DNA of 64,000 nucleotides, taken from NCBI GenBank assembly GCA_964545045.1, contig CAZJEN010000012.1, positions 24,963 through 88,962 of the forward strand, given 5' to 3'. The translations under genes and the position numbers were made by a program. Source of the stretch: SIG307 sp964545045 (lineage in GTDB: Bacteria > Bacillota > Clostridia > Lachnospirales > Lachnospiraceae). Below the pieces are notes generated by a model. That model was not told where the DNA came from. It made no database searches and worked only from the letters and a program-made list of their open reading frames with translations. Positions 8,112-16,867 of the stretch are shown here, piece after piece; the stretch's first letter is position 1, and the number at the start of each line of letters is the position of its first letter.

Positions 8112-9431
8112 CTATTCTGTTTCCGCAGCTTCCTTTTCTTCTGTAGTCTCTACATTAGCTTCCTTCGCCAAATCCATTACCAACCCCATATAAAGCTCCG
8201 CTTCTCCGACAACCGGATGCTTTGCGTAAGCTTTTTCCATATCCTCAAAAATCTTCGCCGCCGTAACCGGCTTCTTCTGCTTCGGCAATTTCTTTGGAAG
8301 CTTCCCCTTCTTGGAACGAACAAGCCAATCCACGGCCTCCCGTTCCTCATCACTCAAAAACAAATAATATACATACTTAACACGCAACACCGAAATGTCC
8401 TTTACCTGCAAAAACACAGGCTGCAGCACCGCATAATATGCCGCAATCTCCTCCACCGGAGTCTCTTGCAACAAGAGCACATACAAGCGCTCCAAATCGA
8501 AGGTATTGGCAAAGGCCACCGGCAACTTATCCATACTTGATTCCAGCTCCGAAAGACACGCTTCCGCCTTTTCCTCTTCTCCCAGCATCCAGTGTTGATA
8601 CACCTTCATCAAACGCGGGAAAGCGGTCAGGGAATTGATTGGCTGTCCCTCCCCCACACAAAGCAATTCTTTCGGGATATCGGTAATCATAGTTCCGTCA
8701 CTCAACATGGCATTCACTTTCAGTTGTGCATAAAACGCCTTTTGATTTTCCACTTCCTTCGCACACAGCAGGCAATTCTTTCCGTCATTCGGAAGCCCGA
8801 TACTCATGGGAATTAAATTGGAGAATCCGAACAATACGCCCGTGAAAACAAAGAACCCCGCAGCCCATGCTGCCAGCGGACTATGAAGGAAAAACAACGG
8901 TACGGAAAGTGCACAAAATATCAGGTTCAGCAATCCGCCGCCCAGGTTATACCATACATACGGGTAGCCCCCGTCCTCCTTCCATTCCGGCGGATACATC
9001 AAACACTGACCGAGAGTCCCCGGCACCTTCAGTTTCTTCCAAACCAGTTTCCCGTCCTTCTTTACAATGGTAAAAGAAAGGACACGGAAGGAAAGAAAGC
9101 GGTATCCGGTAAGCAGTCCGAAAATCATATGTCCGCCCTCGTGAATTATGGTGTGCATCACCAGCGTAACATAATAAAACAACACAAAAATAATCGGATA
9201 AATGAATCCCAAGCCTTTTGTCACCCGAAACGGCGGAACTATATCAAATTGAATTACTCCCATATCTTCAAGTATCGGAATTCCTGCACCGATGATTGCA
9301 CCAATGATTACGGCAACAATAAAAACAATCGTCATCGCCCGGTTCCCCTTTTTCCGAAGCTTCTTCTTCGGGTCTACCAGCTCCTGATACCGGGAAAGCA
9401 ACTCCGGCGTAATACTCTCTTTCACGCTCAT
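8112..9431 (-). CDS. M50-type membrane metalloprotease (site-2 protease family)
   Basis: A 439-aa protein with at least five membrane helices in the first 240 residues. The zinc motif HEGGH lies in a helix (HTIIHEGGHMIFGLL). The third ligand region is NLIPMSIGLPNDGKN, the N-P-x-x-x-x-DG motif of site-2 proteases in variant form. The C-terminal 190 residues are soluble, probably helical repeats, and end in an acidic tail. Enzymes of this family cut membrane-embedded substrates, often anti-sigma factors or signal peptides. The gene stands alone, so the substrate is unknown. Start ATG 9431 is the only one close to the first helix. Confidence 0.8.
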   Translation of the reverse strand: MSVKESITPELLSRYQELVDPKKKLRKKGNRAMTIVFIVAVIIGAIIGAGIPILEDMGVIQFDIVPPFRVTKGLGFIYPIIFVLFYYVTLVMHTIIHEGGHMIFGLLTGYRFLSFRVLSFTIVKKDGKLVWKKLKVPGTLGQCLMYPPEWKEDGGYPYVWYNLGGGLLNLIFCALSVPLFFLHSPLAAWAAGFFVFTGVLFGFSNLIPMSIGLPNDGKNCLLCAKEVENQKAFYAQLKVNAMLSDGTMITDIPKELLCVGEGQPINSLTAFPRLMKVYQHWMLGEEEKAEACLSELESSMDKLPVAFANTFDLERLYVLLLQETPVEEIAAYYAVLQPVFLQVKDISVLRVKYVYYLFLSDEEREAVDWLVRSKKGKLPKKLPKQKKPVTAAKIFEDMEKAYAKHPVVGEAELYMGLVMDLAKEANVETTEEKEAAETE

Positions 9432-9501
9432 AGAAAATCCTCCCTTTCTACTCGTTTCATGTCACACAAGAATATATGTGCTCTATCAATATCTCATGAA
9501 T

Positions 9502-9529
9502 AAATGGCAGCGCCCACGCCCTGCCATTT
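9502..9529 (-). terminator. Rho-independent terminator
   Basis: AAATGGCAG (9502-9510) pairs with CTGCCATTT (9521-9529). Read on the minus strand it follows the CE1 esterase gene and ends in ATTTATT. Confidence 0.65.
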
Positions 9530-9612
9530 CAGTTTACCATTTATTTCATAACGTTACAATCCGCAATAAGCCCTAATACTACAAATTATGCCTCGTACCT
9601 ATCCCCTCTGTC

Positions 9613-10725
9613 TTATTCCTCACTTAATTCAAAAACTATTTGCGCAAAATTATAAAAGCCCAGGCCCCAGGTATCTTTACCATGTCCTCCCTCTACCATA
9701 TACATAAATAGGTTCTCCCCCAGTTTCACCTTGTCCGTCCATTCCTCCAAATCACGCAAAAGGTAAACACTCGTTTCAGCATACCCCATTTCATCGTTTC
9801 CGCAAACATTATAGATGCAGTGAATATCATAGTCTTCAAAGGAATTAATCCGCTCTGCAATCTGCTCCGGTTCATAAACGGTCAACCCCGGAGAGAACGG
9901 ACCGAACCAGCTGAACAAATCCAAGCACTCACACATGCCGATATCAATAGACTGCATTGCTCCGAAGGAACCGCCGGCAATTGCACGATGATCTCTCGCC
10001 GCTGCCATATCATATCCTGCCTCATCATAATCCGCATAGGTGGCATAATTAGCCTCAATGTACGGAATCAAATCATTTCGCAGCTCTGTTACGAATCCCT
10101 CGTATGCGATATCCACCGTCTCAGCCGTCTCCCGATAAAATCCGCGACGCGGCAAACCGTAAGGCGTCACGATAATAAACGGTTCGATATCTCCATAATA
10201 AACCAGATTATCCATGGCAAGCCGCACGGTAGAGAACCGGTTATTAAGTCCCCATTCCGTTTCATCTCCTCCGGCACTGTGCAGAAGATAAAGCACATTG
10301 TACTGCTTTGTCTCATCATATCCGTAAGGCAGATACACATAGGCCGGTTTTGTAATCTCCTCCCCGTCCCCATAATAATCCTTGGTTTTGTAGGAGATCA
10401 ACTCCACCGTCCCCTCATGTCCTTTCTTAAGCTGACGATACTCTGCCGGCACCGCAATCCCTTCTCTTTTTGCCGGCGCGTGGGTCGGCTCCGGAGTAGC
10501 CGTCGGTACCGGCGTCGCTGTCGCTTCCGGCGTGGGAGTCGCCTCCGGCTGCTCCGTTATTTCTCCTTCCTCCCCCGACTGTTCCGGTACTAACGATGCC
10601 GTCACCTCCGTTGACGGTGTCCCCGTCTCATCTCCTGCAGATGTTCCTGTCCCACATGCCGTCATTCCGCAGAGCACCGCTCCGCACAACATTCCCACCA
10701 ACAGTTTCATTCGTAAACTCCTCAT
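9613..10725 (-). CDS. CE1-type esterase lipoprotein (acetyl-xylan/feruloyl esterase)
   Basis: Secreted esterase, 370 aa from ATG 10725. The lipobox LCGMTAC places the lipidated cysteine at residue 24. A Thr/Pro-rich linker (about 45-85) holds the enzyme away from the membrane. The alpha/beta-hydrolase domain has the nucleophile S253 in GGSFG and a catalytic H348 in GGHGK. I chose ATG 10725 because AGGAGG is 8 nt away; the ATG at 10731 is too close to it. Unlike its relatives, the elbow reads GGSFGA instead of GLSMGG, so specificity may differ. It likely removes acetyl or feruloyl groups from xylan. It has its own promoter, apart from the marR operon. Confidence 0.85.
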   Translation of the reverse strand: MRSLRMKLLVGMLCGAVLCGMTACGTGTSAGDETGTPSTEVTASLVPEQSGEEGEITEQPEATPTPEATATPVPTATPEPTHAPAKREGIAVPAEYRQLKKGHEGTVELISYKTKDYYGDGEEITKPAYVYLPYGYDETKQYNVLYLLHSAGGDETEWGLNNRFSTVRLAMDNLVYYGDIEPFIIVTPYGLPRRGFYRETAETVDIAYEGFVTELRNDLIPYIEANYATYADYDEAGYDMAAARDHRAIAGGSFGAMQSIDIGMCECLDLFSWFGPFSPGLTVYEPEQIAERINSFEDYDIHCIYNVCGNDEMGYAETSVYLLRDLEEWTDKVKLGENLFMYMVEGGHGKDTWGLGFYNFAQIVFELSEE

Positions 10726-10756
10726 AAACATATCCTCCTTGCACCACTCTTTTTTG

Positions 10757-10820
10757 TAAAGGTAACTTATATTTACTATAATTGTATCATTACCTTTGCA
10801 GTTTGTCAATGTCATTTACC
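10757..10820 (-). promoter_or_regulatory. Promoter of the lone CE1 gene with AAGGTAA half-sites
   Basis: Minus-strand TTGACA (10804-10809), a 17-bp spacer and TACAAT (10781-10786). AAAGGTAA elements occur in the spacer (about 10790-10797) and, inverted, downstream of the start (about 10757-10764). A further AAGGTAA lies upstream of the -35 box. Half-sites flanking the core promoter suggest an operator for an unknown regulator. Confidence 0.5.
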
Positions 10821-10859
10821 TTAATTTATAAATAACGGCTCACAGCGAAACTGTCGGGC

Positions 10860-11085
10860 CCTTTTCTTTCGTTCGAAAGAAAGAATCAAAAACAGAATTT
10901 CCGGATTCTGTTTTTGCTTTTCCCGAAGGGTCGCGTCCTTAGCGCAGTCGAAATCGCCTTTTAGAGCGGCTTAGGCTTGAGGACGCCCCCGAAAGGCTTA
11001 GCCGCTCTTAAAGGAAGTTTGACGGAGCGTTGCGATTTGCAAAAGAAGAATCCGGAAATTCTGTTTTTGATTCTTGATAGCCATA
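10860..11085. repeat. Long inverted-repeat element with structured core (class II)
   Basis: A perfect 29-bp inverted repeat (10881-10909 and 11047-11075) encloses about 137 bp. This inner part folds further: GCGTCCT (10933-10939) with AGGACGC (10980-10986), and the CCTTTTAGAGCGGCTTAGG region with the complementary GGCTTAGCCGCTC region. No reading frame is apparent. It lies behind the terminator of the CE1 gene at 11125. The architecture recalls the class I elements, but the core differs. Confidence 0.6.
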
Positions 11086-11086
11086 C

Positions 11087-11120
11087 AAAACGGGCCCGCA
11101 GTTTCCTGCGAGCCCGTTTC
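11087..11120 (-). terminator. Terminator of the marR-xylanase operon
   Basis: CGGGCTCGCAGG-n4-CTGCGGGCCCG followed by TTTTG on the minus strand, 5 nt after the CE1 stop codon. Confidence 0.75.
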
Positions 11121-11124
11121 GGTT

Positions 11125-12192
11125 TTACTTAAATACAAACTGAGCGAAGTTGTAAAGGCCTAAGCTCCATACCTTATAGTCATGAGCACCCGCTACTTCA
11201 TGCCACATGAAGTTCTCGCCCTCGGTAATCTTGTCGGTCAATGCATCCAGACCGTTTACCGCTGCCTTTGCGCTGGCAAGAGCGGTACCGTCACTGAGAC
11301 CGCAGATGTTGTAGAAATACTTAACATCGTACTTGTCATCAAAGGTTGCAAGCTTCTCTGCAACTACACTTGCGGTGTTGGAGGTCGGCGCTGCGGAGAA
11401 TGCCCCAAAGTAGCTCATAATATCGAGACACTCACAAAGACCTACGTTAATGGTCTGCATACCGCCCATGGAAAGACCTGCCATTGCACGATGGTCACGA
11501 GCTGCGGTCAAGTCATAACCGTTCTCGTCATACTCTGCATAGGTAGCAAAATTCTTATCAATGTACGGAATCAGGTCATTTCTCAGCTCCTTACCGAACT
11601 CATAGAAGGAATATGCCTTATCAAAGCTGAGGTTGGTGTAATCTACACAGGAACGGCCATACGGTACTACGATAATGAACTCCTCTGCCTCCTGCCAGTA
11701 CATCAGATTATCCATTGCACAACGAAGCTCGGAAAATACGTTACCGATATTCCACTCATTCGGGGTACCACCGATACCGTGCATCAAATAGATTACATTG
11801 TACTGCTTGCTCTCGTCATACTTCGGCGGAAGACAAACAACTGCCGGCTTCGTAATCGGCTCCATGTTATCTGCATACGCATAAGTTTCGTACTCAATGT
11901 TTACTACCTTACCAGCGTAATCCTTGTTGAACTGCTTGTATTCCCTCGGAATACCGCTATTCTCCAACTTTGCCGGCGCATGAGTCGGCTTCGGAGTCGG
12001 GGTCGGTGCCGGAGTCGGAGTCGGGGTCGGCTCCGGAGTCGGGGTCGGTGCCTCGGTCGGAACTACATCCTCCGTTGCCTTCGGTGCAAGGGTTACTCCC
12101 GCATCTTCTTCGCTTTCGTTACCGCCGCATGCCATCAGACCGCAAAGCAAGGTCAGGCAACAAGCGCCGATCAAAAATTTCTTCATTTTCAT
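11125..12192 (-). CDS. CE1-type esterase lipoprotein
   Basis: Last gene of the marR operon, 355 aa. The signal peptide ends in LLCGLMAC with lipidated C22. A long Pro/Thr linker (PTPEPTPTPTPAPTPTPKPT) follows at about 50-71. The alpha/beta-hydrolase domain carries YLMHGIGG (oxyanion region), nucleophile S241 in GLSMGG and H337 in GAHDYKVW. The sequence is very close to the CE1 half of the fusion protein upstream, so the two arose by duplication. Start ATG 12192 follows AAAGGAG; longer in-frame starts lack a ribosome site. Only 53 bp separate it from the fusion gene. Probably deacetylates or deferuloylates xylan at the cell surface. Confidence 0.88.
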   Translation of the reverse strand: MKMKKFLIGACCLTLLCGLMACGGNESEEDAGVTLAPKATEDVVPTEAPTPTPEPTPTPTPAPTPTPKPTHAPAKLENSGIPREYKQFNKDYAGKVVNIEYETYAYADNMEPITKPAVVCLPPKYDESKQYNVIYLMHGIGGTPNEWNIGNVFSELRCAMDNLMYWQEAEEFIIVVPYGRSCVDYTNLSFDKAYSFYEFGKELRNDLIPYIDKNFATYAEYDENGYDLTAARDHRAMAGLSMGGMQTINVGLCECLDIMSYFGAFSAAPTSNTASVVAEKLATFDDKYDVKYFYNICGLSDGTALASAKAAVNGLDALTDKITEGENFMWHEVAGAHDYKVWSLGLYNFAQFVFK

Positions 12193-12245
12193 AATAATAC
12201 ACTCCTTTACATTTTCTCTATAACAACCGTTTCCGGTTATTAACA

Positions 12246-14450
12246 TTAATCTCTGAGGGCCTTTAATGCCTCATAATAAGCATTCTTACGGACACAGCCC
12301 TGGGTAAACAAACCGCAGTACGGACCGTTCATGGCATAACTGTAATCGTTCTTGCTCATATTCGGGTTATCGCAGATCCCCCAAATGGAAACGTTGGAAA
12401 GCAAGACCTCTTCTTCATTGATTCTCTGATACATATCAAACAGCTTACCGTAAAACTTAGCGTGTTTCTCCACCTGATTCTTGTCAAAGTTACGTACCGA
12501 CATCTCCGTTACGTGTACCTTTACACCAAGATCATGAAACATACGGATAGCTTTCTCGATTTTCTTAATATCATTGTCATTCATGCAGCCGGCCTGCTGT
12601 CCGTAGCCGCCGATATAACTCTGCATACCGATACCGTCACAAAGCTTCTTATAGGAACCGTCCTCATTCTTTACATAGCTGTTGATGCTCTCCACCAAAG
12701 CGATAACACCCTCACGTTTTCCGTCAAGGAAGGTATTGTAATCGTTGTAATACAGGTCGATGGAAACCTCCGGATTCTGCGCCTGAAGCTTCTCCACCGT
12801 CTCCTTTGCACAAGCAAAGGAAAACTCTACATACTCCGGTCCCACATGGGTATAGAACAAATTCTCCGTACCGTAACGGTTATATCTGACACGGCGCGGG
12901 TCATCGGACTTGTAATCACTGCCGTCGCCCACTGCTTCGTTTACGACATCCCAACAATATACCACACCCGGGAATGCCGTCTCGTAATGGGTCACTACTT
13001 CATCAATATAATACTTCAAACGGGCCTTCATGGTTTCCTGATCTACGTAAGGGCCGTCATTGGTATAGCCCTCGCGGAAAAACCAGTCACACATGTAGTT
13101 ATCCCATACAAGCACATGGCCACGTACCTTAAGACCGTTTTCCTGTGCAAACTTCACAATCTCGTCACCCTCACGGTACTTCATCACCGGCATACCGTTC
13201 TCGCTCTTCTTGGAAGCCGCCTGATCAAGTAGGGAATACGCCTTCATTTCATTCGCTGCGGTAATCACCTGAAACTCGTTCTTTACCATAGAGTTATAGG
13301 TATTGTTATATACCTGGGAACGAACCATTACCGTCCCGAAGGTAAAACCGTTCTCAACGGCCTCATCCTTAATTGTCAAATACTCCAACGGTGCTCCTTT
13401 AAATGCCAACTGTGCAAAATTGTAGAATCCCAAGTGGCTGATATGCTCGGAATGAGTACCGGACACCGGATGCCACATAAAGTTTATCTTGTCTGTCAAA
13501 CGATCCGTCTTATCCGCAAGTCCCTCGGAAGCAGCCTTTGCGCTCCAAAATGCGGTGGTATCCTCGGTGCCGCAAATGCTGTAGAAGTAACCTACCTCAT
13601 GCTCCTCGGAAAAGGTTGCTAACGTATCCGCAATCTTCTGGGCATCATTGGAGGTCGGTGCCGCAGCAAAGGCTCCGAAATATGCCATAATATCCAGGCT
13701 CTCACACAAGCCTACATTAATGGTCTGCATACCGCCCATGGAAAATCCCGCCATGGCACGATGCTCTCTCGCTGCCGTCAAATCATAGCCGTTCTCGTCG
13801 TACTCGGCATAGGTAGCATAGTGACTGTCGATATACGGAATCAAATCGTTACGAAGCTCCTGACCGAAGGTATAGAACGAATCCTGTCCGCCGCCGGTTC
13901 TGCCGTTCGGGGTTACTACAATAAACGGTTCAATCGCCTCGTAGTAAATTAGACTGTCCATAATCTTCTTTACCTTACAGGAATCCTTGTCAAACTTCCA
14001 TTCCGCTTCGTTTCCGCCGATACCGTGCATCAAAAACAACACGTTATACTGCTTTGTCTCGTCGTAATTCGGAGGCAGGTATACATACGCATACTTCGTC
14101 GTCTCTGCCTTCTCGTCGGTATGATACTGCTTGGACTTGTACTCGATATGCTCGATGGTACCTTCACAGCCTTCCTTCCGCTCTGCATAGATCGTCGGAA
14201 TAAAACCATCCTCAATCTCCACCGGCGTTCTGGTCGGTACCGCCGTCGGCTTCGGCGTTGCAGTCGGCTTCGGCGTCGCCGTCGGTTCCGGTGTTACGGT
14301 CGGCTCCGGCGTCGGTGTTTCGGTCAGCTCCGGTGCTCCGGTAACGGTCTGGTTCCCTTCTTCTGCCTTGTTACATGCCGCAAAGCCGCAAAGGGCGGTA
14401 ACACAGCAAATCCCCAATAATACTTTCTTAAAATACTTTCTCACTGTCAT
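12246..14450 (-). CDS. Bifunctional CE1 esterase::GH10 xylanase lipoprotein
   Basis: A 734-aa two-enzyme lipoprotein. Lipidated C26 (CGFAAC) is followed by a Pro/Thr linker (about 42-76). The CE1 esterase domain spans about 80-350, with S237 in GFSMGG and H333 in GTHSEH. The GH10 xylanase domain spans about 355-734, with acid/base E505 in DVVNEAVGDG and nucleophile E649 in VHVTEM. The halves match the free CE1 gene downstream and the free GH10 gene upstream, so the fusion joins copies of its neighbours. Start ATG 14450 has AAAGGAG 2-3 nt before it, a tight but strong site. It would cut the xylan chain and remove its esters on one anchored protein. Confidence 0.9.
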   Translation of the reverse strand: MTVRKYFKKVLLGICCVTALCGFAACNKAEEGNQTVTGAPELTETPTPEPTVTPEPTATPKPTATPKPTAVPTRTPVEIEDGFIPTIYAERKEGCEGTIEHIEYKSKQYHTDEKAETTKYAYVYLPPNYDETKQYNVLFLMHGIGGNEAEWKFDKDSCKVKKIMDSLIYYEAIEPFIVVTPNGRTGGGQDSFYTFGQELRNDLIPYIDSHYATYAEYDENGYDLTAAREHRAMAGFSMGGMQTINVGLCESLDIMAYFGAFAAAPTSNDAQKIADTLATFSEEHEVGYFYSICGTEDTTAFWSAKAASEGLADKTDRLTDKINFMWHPVSGTHSEHISHLGFYNFAQLAFKGAPLEYLTIKDEAVENGFTFGTVMVRSQVYNNTYNSMVKNEFQVITAANEMKAYSLLDQAASKKSENGMPVMKYREGDEIVKFAQENGLKVRGHVLVWDNYMCDWFFREGYTNDGPYVDQETMKARLKYYIDEVVTHYETAFPGVVYCWDVVNEAVGDGSDYKSDDPRRVRYNRYGTENLFYTHVGPEYVEFSFACAKETVEKLQAQNPEVSIDLYYNDYNTFLDGKREGVIALVESINSYVKNEDGSYKKLCDGIGMQSYIGGYGQQAGCMNDNDIKKIEKAIRMFHDLGVKVHVTEMSVRNFDKNQVEKHAKFYGKLFDMYQRINEEEVLLSNVSIWGICDNPNMSKNDYSYAMNGPYCGLFTQGCVRKNAYYEALKALRD

Positions 14451-14469
14451 AACTCCTTTACTCATCCCT

Positions 14470-15825
14470 TTATTCCATCAAAGCCTGTAATGCCTTGTAA
14501 TAAGCATCCTTTCGCACACAAGCACGATTGAACAATCCGCAGTACGGTCCGTTCATCTTATAGCTGTAATCCGTCTTACTCATCATCGGGTCATCACAAA
14601 TGCCCCAAACAGAAACGTTGGACAACAGGATTTCCTCTTCGTTCAAGCTCTTAAACATTGCAAACAGTTTTCCGTAAAACTCCGCATGCTTTGCTTCCTG
14701 GTTCTTATCGAAATTACGAACCGACATCTCTGTTACATGCACCTTTACGCCGAGGTCATGGAACATACGGATGGCCTTTTCCACACGGGTAATATCCTGG
14801 GAATTCATACAACCGGCCTGCTGTCCGTAACCACCGATGTAGCTCTGCATGCCAATACCGTCACAAAGCTGCTTATAAGTACCATCCGCATTCTTCTCAT
14901 AGCTGTTGATGCTCTTTACAAGCGCGATAATTGCATCTCTTTTCCCGTCGTAGAACGTATTATAATCATTGTAATATAAATCGATAGACACCTCCGGATT
15001 CTCCGCCTGAAGCTTCTCTACGGTAGCCTTGGCGCAAGCAAAGGAATACTCCACATAATCCGGACCGATTAGGGTATAGAACATATTCTCGTCACTGTTC
15101 CGGTAGGTTCGAACGTGACGCGGATCATCGCCCTTGTAATCGCCGCCGTCGCCCACTGCTTCATTTACTACATCCCAGCAATATACCACACCCGGGAACT
15201 TCGTCTCAAAGTGGGTCACCACCTCGTCTATGTAATACTTCAAACGTGCCTTCATGGTAGCCTGATCCACATAAGGCGCGGTTCCGTCATAGCCTTCCCT
15301 GAAAAACCAGTCACTCATATAGGCATCCCATACAAGCACATGACCGCGGACCTTAAGCCCGTTCTCCTGTGCAAATGCCACAATATCGTCTGCCTGACTG
15401 TAATTCATCACAGGCATTCCGTCCGGATTTTTCTTACAGCCCGGCTGATCCAACAAGGAATATGCCTTCATCTCGTTGGACGCAGTCAAAACATGAAACT
15501 CGCTCTGCGCCATGGGAATATAGTATTTATTGCTCAACTGTCCGTGACTGATTACCGTACCGAAGGTAAAACCGCATTCCAACGCCGCATCCTTCATAAA
15601 CTCATCTTTCAAAGGGTTCGGAGTCGCGGTCGGCTTCGGGGTCGCTGTCGGTTTCGGAGTCGCGGTCGGTTCCGGGGTGGCCGTCGGTTCCGGCGTCACC
15701 GCTTCGGTTGCGGACGGAACCTCCGTCACATCCTCTGAACCGCCATCCTTACCGCAAGCCGCCATACTTCCCAAAAGCAATACGCAGCACAATCCCGCAA
15801 AAGCTATTCTTAAAAACTTCTTCAC
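14470..15825 (-). CDS. GH10 endo-beta-1,4-xylanase lipoprotein
   Basis: Surface xylanase, 451 aa. The lipobox SMAAC gives lipidated C24; a repeated PTATPEPTATPKPT linker spans about 44-70. The GH10 domain (about 75-450) has acid/base E222 in DVVNEAVGDG and nucleophile E366 in VHVTEM, plus the substrate-binding GHVLVWD and NDYN segments. The start is GTG 15825 behind AATGAGGT. It lies 37 bp after marR and 19 bp before the fusion gene, so it is co-transcribed with both. It hydrolyses internal xylan bonds outside the cell and shares almost all of its catalytic sequence with the fusion protein. Confidence 0.92.
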   Translation of the reverse strand: MKKFLRIAFAGLCCVLLLGSMAACGKDGGSEDVTEVPSATEAVTPEPTATPEPTATPKPTATPKPTATPNPLKDEFMKDAALECGFTFGTVISHGQLSNKYYIPMAQSEFHVLTASNEMKAYSLLDQPGCKKNPDGMPVMNYSQADDIVAFAQENGLKVRGHVLVWDAYMSDWFFREGYDGTAPYVDQATMKARLKYYIDEVVTHFETKFPGVVYCWDVVNEAVGDGGDYKGDDPRHVRTYRNSDENMFYTLIGPDYVEYSFACAKATVEKLQAENPEVSIDLYYNDYNTFYDGKRDAIIALVKSINSYEKNADGTYKQLCDGIGMQSYIGGYGQQAGCMNSQDITRVEKAIRMFHDLGVKVHVTEMSVRNFDKNQEAKHAEFYGKLFAMFKSLNEEEILLSNVSVWGICDDPMMSKTDYSYKMNGPYCGLFNRACVRKDAYYKALQALME

Positions 15826-15862
15826 TGTATTACCTCATTCTCTCACATAATAAATATCCCGC

Positions 15863-16282
15863 TTATGCCAGATTCTCCGTCAAACGTCCGAGAAGCGAAA
15901 TCAGCTGATCCTTCTCCTCCTCGGAAAATCCCGCAAAGCCTTTTTCTTCCATTTCTTCCACAATACAGTCCACCTTTTCTGCCAGGCGACGTCCTTCCTC
16001 TGTCAGAAAAACACGGAACGCCCGCTTTCCGCCGGACACGTGGTCCACTTCCTTGCGAATCAACCCCCGCTTTTCCATATTGGACAAAAGTACTACCATG
16101 GTAGCCGGCTCTACATAACAAAGAGCTGCCAATTCCTTTTGAAGATACCCTTCCTGATAACGCAGACGGGACAATACCTTCGGCTGTCCCGGCGACAAAT
16201 CCAAATCCCGGAACCCAGCCCAACAGCTCTTCTGGTGTGCCGCAGAAGCACTCAATAACGATACAATCAACTGTTCTCTCAT
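15863..16282 (-). CDS. MarR-family regulator of the xylanase operon
   Basis: A 139-aa winged-helix protein with the MarR pattern: dimer helix, then LQKELAALCYVEPATMVVLLSNMEKRGLI as recognition region and RAFRVFLTEEGRRLAEK as wing. ATG 16282 is chosen because GGAGG stands just before it; the upstream extension has no ribosome site. It is the first gene of an apparent four-gene operon with GH10, CE1::GH10 and CE1. The promoter region contains TTAGAAGCCTAA, and a similar palindrome sits at the cytosolic esterase promoter at 18.5 kb. It probably senses a phenolic acid or xylan breakdown product, as several MarR proteins do; the ligand is inference. Confidence 0.85.
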   Translation of the reverse strand: MREQLIVSLLSASAAHQKSCWAGFRDLDLSPGQPKVLSRLRYQEGYLQKELAALCYVEPATMVVLLSNMEKRGLIRKEVDHVSGGKRAFRVFLTEEGRRLAEKVDCIVEEMEEKGFAGFSEEEKDQLISLLGRLTENLA

Positions 16283-16344
16283 TCTATTCCTCCGAATACA
16301 CCTTCTGTCGCCTTGGAACTTCCGTAACAACAGAAAGTCTTAAA

Positions 16345-16400
16345 TTAGAAGCCTAACTGATATGTATCTTACATTATACCGTTTTTTCTCCAAATGTCAA
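16345..16400 (-). promoter_or_regulatory. Promoter and palindromic operator of the marR-xylanase operon
   Basis: Minus-strand TTGACA (16395-16400), a 16-bp spacer and TATAAT (16373-16378), a near-consensus promoter. The palindrome TTAGAAGCCTAA (16345-16356) lies 16 bp past the -10 box and is a likely binding site for MarR itself. Confidence 0.7.
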
Positions 16401-16430
16401 GCATTCCGGCGGTTCTCCCACCGTAAAACA

Positions 16431-16862
16431 GGGCTGCGCACACGTTTGGATGCGCAGTGGCATCGGGCGTGGCGGACTCTTGCGTAGCCCTTGCAGTTGC
16501 ACTAAAAGTCGGCCTCTTATTTTCTTTTACGCTATTCTGGATATAGCCGATGTCCTTCGTATTATTCTCTTTGAACTTTACGTAGGATAGTAGACTTTCT
16601 TATTACTTCGATGGTCCGTCAGCAACGCTCGGACAGGAGGTCCGGGCGAGCCCGCCATAAGGCATGGATGCCGCATCAGGGCGGTTGCGTCAATTATCAG
16701 CGTTCTCTCCCGAAGTAATTAGAAAGACTCTATCCGGAGTACGAGAAAAGAGGATAATACAAAGGACACCGGCTGATTCGTATCTGTAAAAAAGAGGCCG
16801 ACTTATATTCATACGCCGATACGCAAGAGTGGGGCTGCGCATCCAACCATGCATCAGCCCCT
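16431..16862 (+). repeat. Structured hairpin element, class I, copy 1
   Basis: Non-coding element of about 400 bp. Outer arms pair along the whole length (GGATGCGCAG at 16448-16457 with CTGCGCATCC at 16835-16844, and AGTCGGCCTCTT with AAGAGGCCGACT). The core at 16582-16735 has a stem from GGATAG..CTTTCT..ATTACTTCG, closing helix GCAAC/GTTGC, hairpin CGCTCGGAC-AGGAG-GTCCGGGCG and hairpin CCCGCC..GGC-ATGGAT-GCC..GGGCGG. It begins 6 nt after the stop of the GH10 gene at 16868 (counted from 16862). Confidence 0.75.
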
Positions 16863-16867
16863 GTCTT

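Noticed and set aside
11182..12243. Long plus-strand ORF (353 codons) opposite the CE1 gene
   Set aside because: It is an antisense shadow of a well-supported esterase with lipobox, catalytic motifs and a ribosome site. Arg/Ser-rich repeats come from the reversed Pro/Thr linker.
12000..14300. Repeat arrays that could look like a CRISPR or tandem repeat
   Set aside because: The repeats are in-frame codons of Pro/Thr linkers inside genes; no spacer structure and no cas genes.
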